Below are positions 34,101-45,867 of a DNA stretch of 64,000 nucleotides, one piece after another. Under the pieces are notes generated by a model that was given only the letters and a program-made list of their open reading frames with translations, was not told the origin of the DNA and did no database searches. Both the position numbers and the translations under genes were made by a program. Position 1 is the first letter of the stretch. Every line of letters begins with the position of its first letter. This DNA comes from Kalmusia sp. IMI 367209 (taxonomy: Eukaryota; Ascomycota; Dothideomycetes; Pleosporales; Didymosphaeriaceae), in the NCBI GenBank assembly GCA_027946365.1, contig JAPEUQ010000012.1, positions 806,001 through 870,000 on the forward strand. Direction: 5' to 3'.

Positions 34101-34757
34101 TCATATTTCGGAAACCACGACGGTCGCGAAAGTCCTCATGAGGGAGGCGGGCTGGCTCCTCGTTCGCCATGGTCGACGAAGGATTAGGGTAGATGTGGCT
34201 GAAAGAAGTACAACAAAAAAGTATGAGGGATGGTGATGTGGAATACGGTTAATGATAGACAAAAAGTAGGAAGATTGTGGATATGTGGATATGTGGAAAA
34301 GTGGAAAAGTGGTGTGCAAGTGTTGATACAAGGAAGAGAGTCGCAAAGAACCCTTATATATCCTCAAACTGAAGGATTTTGCAATAGACGCTGCGATATT
34401 GGGCATGGCTGCAGCGATTGCAAGGGCGTTTGAGCATCCTGCATACCCAGCACGAGATAGAGAGCATAGGCAGGTGGTGTAGACGCGCGAAGGGATAGCG
34501 TTTGCACTTACACCACGGGCAATACACCAACCGGCGAAGCCTAAAGCCTCGGAGATGTTCTTGAGATCAGTCGGCTTAGAGTAGTCGACTGGATTGTGAC
34601 CAGGGTTCTTGACAGCTGGATCACGATTGCCGTCGAGACGAGGAATGGACTTGGGGGCGGAACGCTCAGTGGCATCACGCGAGTGACCTGAAGAGTCACC
34701 AGCAGAGCTAGTACTCTTCTTCTCGACCTGAGCACGTCGCTTGGGTGGACCAGCCAT
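31180..34757 (-). CDS. qde-2: Argonaute (QDE2-like)
   Basis: Six exons: 34512-34757, about 33952-34134, 33766-33896, 32775-33719, 32275-32724, 31180-32227; about 1000 aa. Argonaute binds small RNAs and silences targets (quelling, anti-transposon and antiviral defence). The N domain includes 'VLVQLNTFNVDKFPTHIVHQYD'. The linker 'GVEAFKGVFSSLRPVLN' is the ArgoL1 block. The PAZ region lies around residues 330-450, ending 'KPVYLPIDVLRIDPNQRY'. MID follows ('WGICVI', 'FFIVNDR'). The Piwi domain has 'VVGADVSHPAPG' (first Asp), 'YIRDGVSEGQY' (second Asp) and 'YYAHLAADRSRAH' (His). Exons 2-6 are firm. The exon 1/exon 2 junction is uncertain: exon 1 ends 'AGWCIARG' at a good GTAAGT, but the phase-compatible acceptors near 34135 are weak GAGs. 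An in-frame ATG at 34170 offers an alternative start. Confidence 0.92.
34277..34312. repeat. 8-bp tandem repeat inside Argonaute intron 1
   Basis: About 4.5 copies of an 8-bp unit, GTGGATAT twice, then GTGGAAAA twice, then GTGG. It lies within the unusually long (about 375 bp) first intron. Confidence 0.75.
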
Positions 34758-36884
34758 GTTGTCTGATATTCACCCATGTTAGCGCATTTCCAGAAACGGC
34801 AAACGAAAGTATCCACTCATGAGGAAACACTGCGGGGTCGTTTGTTTGGGCTGGCATGGTCTGCAGCAGTGATCACCTCATGGCAAGTGGCAAGGCAACA
34901 GTCTGGAAGAGGGCGTTTGAGACCTATGGCGATAGCGCCAATAGCCGCACATACCTTGAGGTCTTGCTACGGTAGTCAAGGAGCTTACGCGTCAGCGGTG
35001 GTCGGTATTGGAAGCGATGTCGCAAATCGAGGCCTGGCAATCTGAGTGTGAGGTCAGCGGACAGCTTCAAAAGGTGAGTGAATTTCCTATGGGATTGCGG
35101 GACCAGCGAGGACCCAAAAGCAATTGGGAGACTGTATGGAGAGCGATTGCAACATACAAAGATCGTAGATGAGGGAGTTTATGTGAGAAAAGGTACCGGA
35201 AAAAGGGAAGAGAAAAGAGATATGAGGTCGTGTCAAAAAGCGAGAGGAGAGAGCGATGTGTGTAAAAGGTAAATATGGCAGGCGCATGAGATCACCGCGG
35301 TGACGGCAGGAACAAACGCCGGCTTGGCGCAATCCATGTGCGGAAAGAGCGGCGGCGAAGTGAATTGGAGCAGGATACTTACAGTGATGACGGCCGTCGT
35401 AATTGTCCGATGATGAGGCGACCCACCAGTCTTAATGAGGATTCAGGAGTATCGTGGAGCAGTGGTTTTGGGTGTAGTGGAAGAGGTATGAAAGAAGAAG
35501 GAAGTCGGTCGAAGTCTAATTTTATTGTAGAACCGAGGGCTGAAGGAGGTTGTTGTGGTGTGGAGAGGAGATGGTTGGGATTGAGCAGGGCGACTTTAAA
35601 TACGCTCGCACTTTATGAGCTTCCTTTAGCGTGGGCAGAGTTGAAAACTGGGTAAGAGACTCAAAAGGGTCTTTCTGACGTATGTGGGCCCAAAGAAAGT
35701 GGTAATAGAGTTCAAGTAAGAGGTAAGTCTCTCGGTATCAGTACGCTCGATATTCCAGCCGGGAGGTAATAGATTCATACGCCTGTGTTGTTAATAGTTG
35801 ACTGAAGGCAAAGGATAAGAACAAATAGGAAGTCCCAGAACAAATCGGGTGAAGATGTGTAGGATATAGCGAGAAGTCCATCCTGAACTAGTTATAGGAG
35901 AATCGAGGATACAATGTACGACCCCTGTAGACCCAGATACTACGAACATTGGTAATGCGAACTGGACGATGCAAAAAGCAAAAAGTATGAAATCGGGAAG
36001 ACCGAGAAGGGAGATTGCGGTATATGAGTCCAGTGACTTCCACCGTGTTCATGACATGGGATCCACGCTACAACCCATACACCATACCTTACAGACCTTC
36101 CAATTAGTATTGCATGAGGGAGACGTTCATATGAGTAACAGAGTAGAAGATGCCAGCATCGAGAAATTCTACGCCCGGAGCTCATTCGATTTACCTTACT
36201 GTGTAACGGATAGCGCCTACTAGGCGAGACCAAGGCGGCAGAATTTGACGCACCACGAGTATAGAAAACTACCCAGCAGATAACACCTAAAATCTGGATC
36301 CGGCACGCTAAGTTGATGAGGGGAGAGACAGACTTCACCTTGACAGTTACGAGCTACACTCCGCCAAGGTGTCCCCATACGAAGACAATGAATCAGTGTT
36401 TGATCATGCTCGTATTGCTTCACACAAACATCATAACTTCACAAGAACAGGTGCTCGATATTGATCAAACATTTGACCGCTATGTAATTACAAAGTGCTC
36501 TTCCGCGTCGTCAGACGCATTGATAAGAGCCCACTCAGATGTGGATTTCACCAATGTTCTCCAGCCCAAGCACTGCTATATTCTGCCCTCATACAAAAAC
36601 ATGATCATACTCAATCTGAACTGGAAACATAGTAAGAAATATGTCTCGAGAGGAGAAAGAGTCGCTAAACGCCAACCTATGCAATGATTTGATTTTCCCC
36701 CTCGAGAAGCACCAGGTAAGGAACCAATCGACGCCTCTTCACTCCCAACGAAAGAAAAGATAGGACCTGAAGGTAGTCAAGTACCGCAAACACCAATTGA
36801 ATTGGCGTTTCCCGCCAGACATTGGCTAGGGCAGCAGTTGGGTACCCCATTTCAGAAATTATTTTGGGTGAAATGAGCAAAGGA
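34758..36884. other. 2.1-kb intergenic region
   Basis: This is the upstream region of Argonaute and the 3' flank of rna14. Open frames such as 35338-35655, 35940-36338 and 36313-36687 carry no recognised domain. Confidence 0.45.
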
Positions 36885-39800
36885 TTAAGACCATCCATTC
36901 CCGCCGCCATAACGCGCCTGTATGTTTTGCAACTGCGCTCCAATATGGGCAGCAGGTGGTCCTGGTGCTCCAAGTGGGGCAGCGGTCGGTGGTGCGTGGT
37001 TGGGTAAGGGTATGGTGGTGTTGCGGAGCAAGTTCACCATGCCTTCCGCATTGAATCGGGTCGCCTGATAGGTATGTGCAGGAGGAATGATGCCCAGTAG
37101 GAAATTGATCTCGCGAGGAAGTGGAGTAGGTCCTGCAATAGGTGTGTTGCCACCACCGACCGCGTTGTTGCGGCGGGCAGCGTCCAAACGACGACCTGCG
37201 GCCCCTTTGAGTGGAGACTCCCCCCGTATCATTTTGCGCGGCTGGTTGAGATCATTGTCCGCATCGTCCAAAGGACGCTTCGGTGAGTTGGTGGCGGGAA
37301 GTAGATGGCCTAGACGTGGCGAGTTAACGAGCGCCGGTGATGCTAGACGCTGTTCTTGGGGAACAGGAATCTGCGGTACGGTCTGTAGTGGCTCTTCTAC
37401 GGTAGGTAGGATATTCGGGGGCATGGCAGGTCGCATCTGAGTCCTGGGCGAGATGATTGGGCGCACAGCCGTAGGATCAAATGTAGACGTAGTGAAACGG
37501 GACGCAAAGCGGAGCAGCTGCGGATCTTCGGGAAAGAGGGTCGCCATCCGCTGCTCCAGCTTGTTTATCTGAGCAAGTTCGCCGAACTGCGATTCGTATT
37601 CGTGGAAGAAGACGAACAAAGGCTTCGTTCGGTGAACATTCTCTGGCTTTTGAGTGAGGCGTGTGACCACTGTTTCAAACACCGCGCGGGCATCTGGGAA
37701 GTGTTAGTATGTACAGATAGCGAAAATGGTAAAGGAATAACCCACTAGTTGCGTCATTGAGCTTGACAAGATGCTTAACGTATTCTAGCGCGAAGTTCTC
37801 GTCGTCAGGGAAGAGCCTCATGCCACGCTCAAAGATCTTGCCTGCAGCCGGGTCTTGGTAACAGTGGTGCTCAATGAGCGCACTAGCAACATAAGCGTCA
37901 CTAAGAAGTTTGCCCCTCTTACGGGCTTCTCCGAACACGCCGCGGAAGCCAGGTATAGGTGTATCTTTGGCGGCTCCTTTCCCCTGCACGCGACGCATTG
38001 TCCGCATCAACGTGATCCAAGCAAACGTTAACGCTTTCTTAAGGGTATGAATATCCGCGTTTGCAGCCTTCGAAATACCGTGCAGTTGAGCATCAAGAGC
38101 GTCCTGCTTCTCCTTCTGTCTTCGTGCAGCCGCACTTCCACCATCTTCCTCGTCCTCGTCATCAGACCCTTTCTCTGAGGCTGCTCGAGCGGCTTCTTCT
38201 GCCGCCTGTTGCGCAGCAAAAGCTTCCTTGGTGCGTGCTATTGTCTGCTCCTCTCGCTTCTTTGCCTTGTTCGTGAGGTCGTACAAAGAGTTAAGGACTT
38301 GGTCCAACGGCTCACGTACAACCCTACCTTTCTCAATGACTCCGGCCTCCCCATCTTCAAAATCTGTACGAAGCTCAAGCTGATGTGACCTCTTGAATGC
38401 TAAGAGGCAGCTCTCTGGGTTTGCGTCCATACCGTTTTTTAAGAATGCGTCGCCCTCATCACTCAAGTTGCTCTGGTACGACCATTCAGCGGCGTCATAC
38501 CACATCTCCGGCCAGAAGCGCAACGCCGTGAGAGCATTCTTGTAGAGATACAAGATGCGCTTGTTGTATGTGTCTCGATCATCGTCCTTAATTTCCAGCG
38601 GATCGGACTTTTCCCACTCAATCCAATTTTTCCAAGCCTGCACCTGCTTCGCGTACTCATCGGCACCGTCGAAGCCAGGTGCAGGTGGGAGTTTTGGCAG
38701 GGTCGTACGGTGAACGTTGCGCACGATGTTATCGGCGACAGTGATGGCGCTTCTCGCAGTCATGTAGGATGCTGATTTTTCTTGGAGGTGCTTGCGTCCC
38801 TATAGTGCAATTAGCATATAGAGATGAAAACACGTTGTATGTCATGGTCGACGTACCAACACTTTGTTCAAATTCATCTCGAACCTATCATACTCTCGCC
38901 AGAGCTCTAGCGTAGCATTCGTGGGGACAGCAATCGCACGCTGATAGGCTTTTCGAAGGATATCCATCTTCTGCATGTCCTGCCAACCGTTCCCACCCAA
39001 GACACCAGGGCCGGATTTAAGTATCTCAATGTACTCGGTCCAGAGCTTCCCAGCGCTGATGTCTATTCCTACATGCGGAAGTACGAATTCGTACGCTTGG
39101 ATAATGACTTTCCGATTCTCGCCTTCTTCAAGAGGGTATCGTCGGCGGACATATTCGATGTACGATGAGAACAGGAGGAGAGACGGGGTGTTCTGGATAG
39201 AGCGGCCGAATATTTGCTCAACCTGGGCGAAGTTCTCGGACTCGGTCTCCATGTTCACGTATTGAACCCATATTTCAGCCTGATGATGTTAGACACGATC
39301 CATAGTAACTTACCATTCGACTTACAGCTGATGGAAAGACCTGGAAGAAGCGATCGAAAACGACGCGTGCATCCTCGATCTTATGTCGTTTGCGATGTTC
39401 GTCAATTAAGCCTAACCACGCTTCGATATCACCACGAGGGTCTTCTGCAATCCGGTCTTCAAAGATGCCAACCCTGTCCTGGGGCAGACGGGGCTTCGGT
39501 AGAGATGCGGACGCTGGTGTAATGGAAACTGGCGTCGGTGCTGTTGTAACTTTCAAGTGGTCTGCTGTACCTGTCTTAGTAGCATCTGGGACGGGTGTGC
39601 TGCCATTAGGAACAGTAGCAGTAAATGAGAAAGCAGTGTCAGGAACAGCGACTGAAGGAGACAGAACACCAGGAACAGCCTGATCTTGTGCACTAATTGA
39701 CGGCATAGCTTGAGGTGCATGTGTATTGTTTGGAGACAAAGTAACGGAACGCTGTGGTGACTCTGATACTCCAGGAGCACTAAGCAAAGCTGATCCAACC

Positions 39801-40183
39801 TTCGTCTTTGGGATAGATAACTCATCCTCGTCGTCCTCACTCTCGTCGACAAACCCACCTTTCGTGCGCGGCTGCTTCGACGGTGTCGGTGCTGCGGAGG
39901 CCTCGGTCGACTGAGGCTTTAACGCGTTCGCGGCATCGGGCTGCGGAGTGTTCGCGGCGGACTCTGCCGTCGAGACTAACGGCACGAATTGAGAGCGCAT
40001 CTCCTCGGCAGGATTGGCGAATGCGCTATCGGGATCGTACTCTTCTTCCTCTTCCTCTTCCTCTTCCTCTTCCGCTTCCTCTCCTTCGTCGAAGGGCGTC
40101 TGCTCGGGGTCAAGCCTGAAGTCGGCAGCAGGGTCGTACTCCTGCTTTTGCGCGTCGAGGAAGGCCATCTCGGCGTCGGACAT
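36885..40183 (-). CDS. rna14: mRNA 3'-end-processing protein Rna14 (CstF-77)
   Basis: Four exons: 39326-40183, 38857-39279, 37746-38799, 36885-37693; 1047 aa. Introns are 46-57 bp. Rna14 is the HAT-repeat scaffold of cleavage factor IA, dimerising and binding Rna15 and Pcf11 to select the poly(A) site. The N-terminal 240 residues are disordered with a pure Glu run (about 36-47). HAT repeats start at 'GIFEDRIAEDPRGDIEAWLGLI' and continue through 'AEIWVQYVNMETESENFAQVEQIFGR', 'YVRRRYP' and 'WPEMWYDAAEWSYQ'. An acidic/Ala-rich loop interrupts the HAT domain at about 590-630. The second half has 'ARAVFETVVTRL' and 'PLFVFFHEYESQFGELAQINKLEQRM'. The Pro-rich C-terminus carries a monkeytail-like segment ('REINFLLGIIPPAHTY'). 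It is divergent from the UNC-50 gene. Confidence 0.95.
40045..40073. repeat. (CTTCCT)n microsatellite coding the Rna14 Glu run
   Basis: Almost five copies of CTTCCT on the plus strand. On the coding strand these read GAG/GAA codons, making an acidic tract. Confidence 0.85.
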
Positions 40184-40712
40184 GGCTGTGAGAAGCAGAG
40201 AAACCCTGCTGTTGATGGGGCGGGGAGGAGTGACAATGGGACTGGCGGCGCGTTGCGCGAAGCTTACCTTCCGCTGCTACTGTCGTGTGCGCAGGAGGGG
40301 CGGGATCGAGGCAATGCGCGCCGTGGTCAACTGTTGTCTTGGTCTGCGCAGGCAGTGCGGGGCAGCGGAGCAGAGAGTGCGCAGCCTTTGGGCCTTTTGT
40401 GGAGAGACGGCGGCCGACCTGAGGAATGCGAAAGGTGAAGTGACTAAGACGAGGCTCCGTTTTCTCCGAGCTGTCTGGCTTGGCGCGTGGCTGGTGCCTC
40501 CGCGACGCCAGACTTGAGCTATGTCACCGAGGAACAAATAACCACTCACTGGACCCGATCCCCATGAGGCCGTGACATTGACCGAGCCCAAGGTCCCGCG
40601 ATTCCGTACCGAAAGTTTAGGCTCATACAAAGAAGCGCCTCACCCATCGACCGAGGCGCAACCCGCGCAACCACCGAGCGCTAAGGCCGCGAACTCATAG
40701 AGCGTCACGACG
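40184..40712. promoter_or_regulatory. Bidirectional promoter between rna14 and UNC-50
   Basis: 529 bp separate the divergent ATGs (40183 minus, 40713 plus). The stretch is GC-rich and holds no gene of its own. The overlapping short frames across it are artefacts. Confidence 0.5.
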
Positions 40713-41689
40713 ATGAACCCGCACATCTCCCTCCCCAGGCCGACGGGCGGACCTTCAAACTTCGGCGGAACAACGCCCTCACGAAGAAATGAGATCCGAA
40801 TGCCGCGCTTCTTCAAGCGCCTGTTCAAGTTCCCCCAGATGGACTTTGAAATGGCTATATGGGAGATGATGAGCCTGATGATTGCACCAAAGAAAGTCTT
40901 CAGGTCAATCTACTACCACGTAACGCCTCCTCCCTCCCCCTCTGCATACCTCTCCTAACATTGGCGTAACAGAAACAAACATCCAAAACCTACCACCGTC
41001 CCGACCCCTCCTTCACCTACCTCCTCTCCGCCTTTCAGCTCCTCACCTCCCTCGCCTGGGGCTTCGCATACGCTTCCTCCTTCCCGAGTATACTCAAGAT
41101 AACCCTCGTATTCATCTTCGTACATTTTCTACTCTCCTCCCTCGTCATCTCCACCATCAACTTCTTTCTAATCAAGTACTTCCTCGGCCCGAACAGCAAG
41201 ATAATACCAGGGCGAAGAAGGGGCCTGTATGACCTTGGAGGAGGGGACGGGGAAGGCAAAGAGGAGCTGGAGTTTGGATATTGCTGGGATGTCGCGATAC
41301 GGGCGTTTGTACCCGTTTGGGTGTTTTTGTACGTGGTACAGTTTTTGTGTATGCCGCTTGTTGGAACGGATCATTGGTAAGTAATTAAGAGGCACATCAG
41401 AGCGAGGCGACGCCTCCAGTCGCTGCGCAGCGATTCGGCAGAAGAGCTAATGCGACCCAGGATCTCCCTCGCCCTCTCTAACACCCTCTACCTCGCCGCC
41501 CTCATCTACTACTTCATAATCACCTTCCTCGGCTACAACGCCCTCCCCTTCCTTCACCACACCGAGCTTCTTCTCGCACCTATCGCCGTCACCATAATAC
41601 TTTGGTTCGTCAGTCTCTTTGGCCTGAATCTGAGCAAGCATCTTGCGCCTATCTTTCTCTCGGGCGTAGCGTTGCGGAAGGGCGGTTGA
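40713..41689 (+). CDS. UNC-50/Gmh1 family Golgi membrane protein
   Basis: Three exons: 40713-40919, 40973-41376, 41461-41689; 279 aa. The cytosolic N-terminus (about 65 aa) leads to 'PKKVFRSIYYHKQTSKTYHRPDPSF', the UNC-50 hallmark, placed across intron 1. Five hydrophobic segments follow: 'TYLLSAFQLLTSLAWGFAYA', 'ILKITLVFIFVHFLLSSLVI', 'AFVPVWVFLYVVQFLCMPLV', 'TLYLAALIYYFIITFLGYNA' and 'LAPIAVTIILWFVSLFGLNL'. In yeast Gmh1 is a Golgi protein linked to the Arf exchange factors Gea1/Gea2, and in animals UNC-50 supports receptor trafficking. The 84-bp intron 2 is GC-rich with a GCTAAT branch and CCCAG acceptor. Length and topology match the family. Confidence 0.93.
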
Positions 41690-42130
41690 CGGCCCAGGTC
41701 GAAGGGGTCGATATACGCATTTAAGAATGATCTGGGGAGAAGAGCATGTTGTATGATTAAAAGTGTAAATATGGGCTCGAACGGCGCATACTAGTATTTT
41801 AGGAGCATATTTTTGGGCTATAAACATGTCAGCGAGCTTACCCCCGCGACCCAGCGTTCAGCATCATTAATGAAGCCTTCTTATTACACGAATGGATATC
41901 TGCTCAATTCGTACCCCAGCTAGCAAAGCCAGAACATATGTGCCTAGAATGCAATGCGTATATTACAAGTATTTCTATGTTTAGGACCATTCCCAATCTC
42001 GAAAATGCACGTAGAGGAAAGTGGAGATGGAGATCTGCCAGCATATGTCCTCTCCTCGGCCATCCGTACCTACTCTTACAGCAACCATCTAGTCTATCCA
42101 TAGCTATGCACACCATCCCAATACAATATC
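41690..42130. other. Convergent 3' flanks of UNC-50 and mtIF-2
   Basis: 441 bp between two stop codons, AT-rich, with no gene seen. Presumably it holds the two overlapping or adjacent 3' UTRs. Confidence 0.5.
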
Positions 42131-45100
42131 TTACAAAGTCCTCTTGACCTTCTCCTCCTCGTAGCACTGAATCTTGTCTCCAGCCTTGAACTCCTCCCAC
42201 CCATCCTCGAACCCGATACCGCATTCGGTATCCTTGCGCATCTCGGCAACGTCTTTCTTCTGGTTCTTGAGCGAGCCAATGACACCTGTTGTATGAATGA
42301 GCAGAAGCCTCAGGGAAAAAAATGACAAGGGAGACATACCATCGAAAATGACCGCATCCTTCCTCAACACCCTCGCTTTCGATCCCTTCTCCACGACACC
42401 GTTTCGTACCTTGGATCCTGCGACCATCATCTTCTTCCGTCCCCCGATTCCGATTTCGAACAACATCGCAACCTCCGCTTCACCCGTGACCTTCTGCACG
42501 ATTTTCGGCGGCAGCCTCTCTTCTAGCAGGGACTTGACGTTCTCCACGACGCGGTAGATGATATTTGAGTCCAGGATCTTGACACCTTCCTTCTCCGCCA
42601 TAGCCGAGATGTTGTTCGGGATTGGTGTGTTGAAGTTGACAATATGGCCCTTCGCATCTGCCGCATGCTGCACGTCGAACTCAGATGGCGAACCAACGCC
42701 ATGGCGGAGGATGCGCGTGCCGACCTCGCCGTTGCCGAGAGCGGAAATAGAATCGATGACCGCTTCGACAGAACCTGAGACGTCACCCTTGACGATGAAG
42801 GAAATGATATCAGGCCCCATCTCCGTCTTGACAGCTTCCTCTACGGTCTCCCCTTCCGCGGCGGCTGCGGTGGCAGCTTCTTCGGCCTCACGGCGTTCAG
42901 CTTCCAGACGTCTCGATTCGTTGATGGCCTCCATGTCTTTAGCCATTTGCGCGCGCTCGATCTTTTCTACGCGCAGTTGAGAGACTGTTTGCGCCTGTTG
43001 CTCATCGGCGGCTTGAAGGACCTCATCACCAGCGATGGGTTGTTCGCGCCAGCCATCCACTTCAACAGGCATTCCGGGGCCCACTTCTTTGACCATGACA
43101 CCAGCTTCGTTGCGCAGACTGCGGACGCGAGTCCAGGTATTACCAGCAACGAGGATGTCACCTCGGCGCAAGGTACCAGTACGGACAAGGACCGTAGCCA
43201 CCTTGCCTGACTTCTTCGTAGTACCCTCAAGCACCCAGCCCTCCACATTGGCCGTCGGATCGGCACGGTGGTCGAGCATTTCAGAAAGCGTGGTGATAGC
43301 CTCTTCGAGGTCGGGAATACCCTGTCCAGTCTTGCCACTCACGGAAATAGCTTGAACTTCGCCGCCAAAGTCTTCCACTTCGATTCCATGGCGGCCAAGG
43401 TCAAGCTTGACAGCATCCGGATTGGCCTGCGACTTATCGATTTTGTTGATGGCAACAATCATCGGAACTTTCGCTGCCTGAGCATGCTTGATCGCTTCAA
43501 CGGTCTGAGGCATAACAGAATCGTCAGCTGCCACGACTAGCACAACGATATCCGTGACATTAGCTCCTCGGGCGCGCATCGTTTCAAAAGCCGCGTGGCC
43601 GGGCGTATCAAGGAATGTAATCTTCTTGCCCGAAGCCAAAGGTACGCTGAAAGCGCCAATGTGCTGCGTGATCCCACCAAACTCACCGGCAGCTACACTT
43701 GTTGATCGCATATAATCAAGAATGGTAGTCTTTCCGTGATCAACGTGACCCATGATAGTAACAACCGGAGGGCGAGCAGGAAGTTTTGCATAATCTTCGG
43801 GCGATAGAGCGGAAGCTGGATGGAGATCTCCGTCATCTTGCTCTGTCTGCAATACAGGCTCAAAATTGTACTCTTGAGCAATCAATCCCGCGTGTTCCGC
43901 GTTAAGAATGTGGTCGTGCTGCACTTCTTCAAACCCAAGCTCTTCTAGCTTTCCAACGAACTCTTCCAAGCGTACTTTCAAGATGGAAGCGAGGTTGTTG
44001 ACACTGATGTACTCTGGAAGATAGACAGGTATAGGCCCCTTTGCCGCTTGCATCTTCTTCTTGGCTTCCTTGCGTTGCCGTTTGCGCTCCGCCTTGTTAA
44101 CGTATCTATCGTCTTCCTCGTCCTCCTCTCGCATTACACGGTTACGGCTGGCTCTTTCATAATCCCCTCTTCTGCGAGACTCTGGTTCTTCGTATCGGTT
44201 GCGCGTCTCCATCGAACTTATTTCCTCCATCTGGAAACGACGACTCCGCCGCTCGTTTTCCACGTCATTACGACGCCTCTCTTCAACGACCCCGAAGCTA
44301 CTCTGGTCGCTTTCCACATTCGATCTACGGTTTCGAGCCCATGCTTCTGCAGCATCGGTCAGGTTTCCTCGCTGTCTTGAAAAGTCTGTCTGGGGGGCAG
44401 GGGCCGGGGCCGGCCGCTGGCGTAGAACTGGCTTGCTCGGACAGTCAAGACTGCTGTGATCTTGACGACCACAATGCATGCATGTCCTCGGAACGTTCTT
44501 CTCGCGTGATAATGGAGCAAACGATCGTGGTGGCTCTCTTGGTCCGAGCTTCGAATTGTTGCCCAAGAGACGTTCAATTTCTGATTGATCCAATTTTGGA
44601 GGCTGTGACCTCAGCCTCGGAGTTGGTGACGGCCTTGACACAGAATTATTATCGGCCGTTCGAGCTTGAGGTTCATTCCTCCGACGCAATTGACCGGTGC
44701 CAAACGCTTGGGTTTCCACGGCGGGAGCAGCCCGCGAGTCCATAGTCACGTTATATCTATTGTACCGATTGCCTGACCCATGTGGGCTATGAGCATTCGC
44801 TCTGGCATTGCCCATAGGTGCAAATCTATTGTCGCCCTGAATGCGCCCAGGACGCTCAGATAACGAGCTTCGATTTGGACGCCTCTCCGATATTTGTTGC
44901 CTTTGCGGCTGATAATGTGATCGCGGCGAAGATGCTTGCGATTGGAATGGAGCTCTCGCGCTCTCCGGATGCGTCGTATATCCTAGTCTCGATCGCGACT
45001 GCTGAGGATGTGGTGGCGGCGTCGACGGCGACGGGGTGGGCGCTCTTGCTCTCAGCAACTGTTGCATTCTCTCTGCTTGTGTCAATGGCCGTGGCGGAGC

Positions 45101-45345
45101 CGGTGCTTCCGCCTCCTTATATATAAGCCCTTCCGAAGCATATTGAGGAGCCTTGCTCGATGAATTGAGATATCGTCGCTGAGACAGAGTCGGTAGTTCA
45201 ACAGGAGCATTCGCTACGGCGAGTTGACGAGCCGCGCAAAAGATGCAGATGTCGCGAGTGGACGAGACCTAGCATGTTATTAGTAAGTACATAATGACAA
45301 TTGACAAGATTGAATGCATACCCGAGGCGCACGCGACCTCCTCAT
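42131..45345 (-). CDS. IFM1: Mitochondrial translation initiation factor IF-2
   Basis: Three exons: 45322-45345, 42340-45268, 42131-42285; 1035 aa. IF-2 is the GTPase that brings fMet-tRNA to the mitochondrial small subunit. The Arg/Ser-rich N-terminus '[14 protein letters not shown]' with a later 'RRYLNSS' looks like a targeting presequence. Residues about 70-400 are disordered and basic; at about 268 there is a CX2CX4HX4C knuckle ('[14 protein letters not shown]'). An IF2-N-like region ('[21 protein letters not shown]') precedes the G domain: 'GHVDHGKT' (G1, about 514-521), 'GGITQHIG' (G2), 'DTPGH' (G3), 'NKID' (G4) and 'SVSGKTG' (G5). Domains II, III and IV follow. Intron 2 (42286-42339) is 54 bp and stop-free, so a read-through frame also exists; splicing is preferred because it restores '[15 protein letters not shown]'. 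Confidence 0.94.
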
Positions 45346-45867
45346 ACTTGTCGGCGTGCTGCGTTGATGGATATCCTGAGCTTTAAAAAGTCCACAAGCA
45401 GATGGGAGATGTCCCGAATCGGCCCGTCTAGCGCCGTTCCGCCACAGAGGATCTACTGCGTAAGCATTCTACACGCATTCCAGACGTCGCGATTGGTCCT
45501 TCACATTTCCCATCCCTCATCAACATCTCATCATACAATCGCAGGACACAATCATATACGCAGTCGCACTTGTATATCTCGAGCTATGGCGCGCATTCAG
45601 GCCTTTGACTAGGCCAATGCAGAAAACTGTGATCGGATTTTGCAGGGGTTCAAGTGGCTCTTGAATATGTATTGTAGTCAATTCTGCGAATGGACAGCTA
45701 TATCTAATTCCTGCATCCGTAGCATGATTTCGGCATGGAACTCTTCGTGTTGCCGCCACGAGATGTAATCCTTGTGAAGCCCTTCACTGCCTTCAGATCC
45801 ACACAGCATGCAGAGGAATCTCTGATGTAAGATCCGGGACATTGCGCCTTCCATGATAGACACATCC
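45346..45867. other. Intergenic between the mtIF-2 start and a small membrane-protein stop
   Basis: This is the mtIF-2 5' region. The frame upstream of its ATG stays open back to about 45460 without another ATG. The minus-strand open frame 45678-45971 overlaps the neighbouring gene in another frame and is not supported. Confidence 0.4.

Noticed and set aside
34277..34312. CRISPR-like or transposon-end interpretation of the 8-bp repeat
   Set aside because: Unit too short, no spacers, no inverted repeat. It is a simple tandem repeat in an intron.
34101..34511. Read-through of Argonaute exon 1 into the intron as one 218-codon frame
   Set aside because: Conserved Argonaute sequence stops at 'AGWCIARG' followed by GTAAGT. 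The rest is Ser/His/Tyr-rich and ends out of frame with exon 2.
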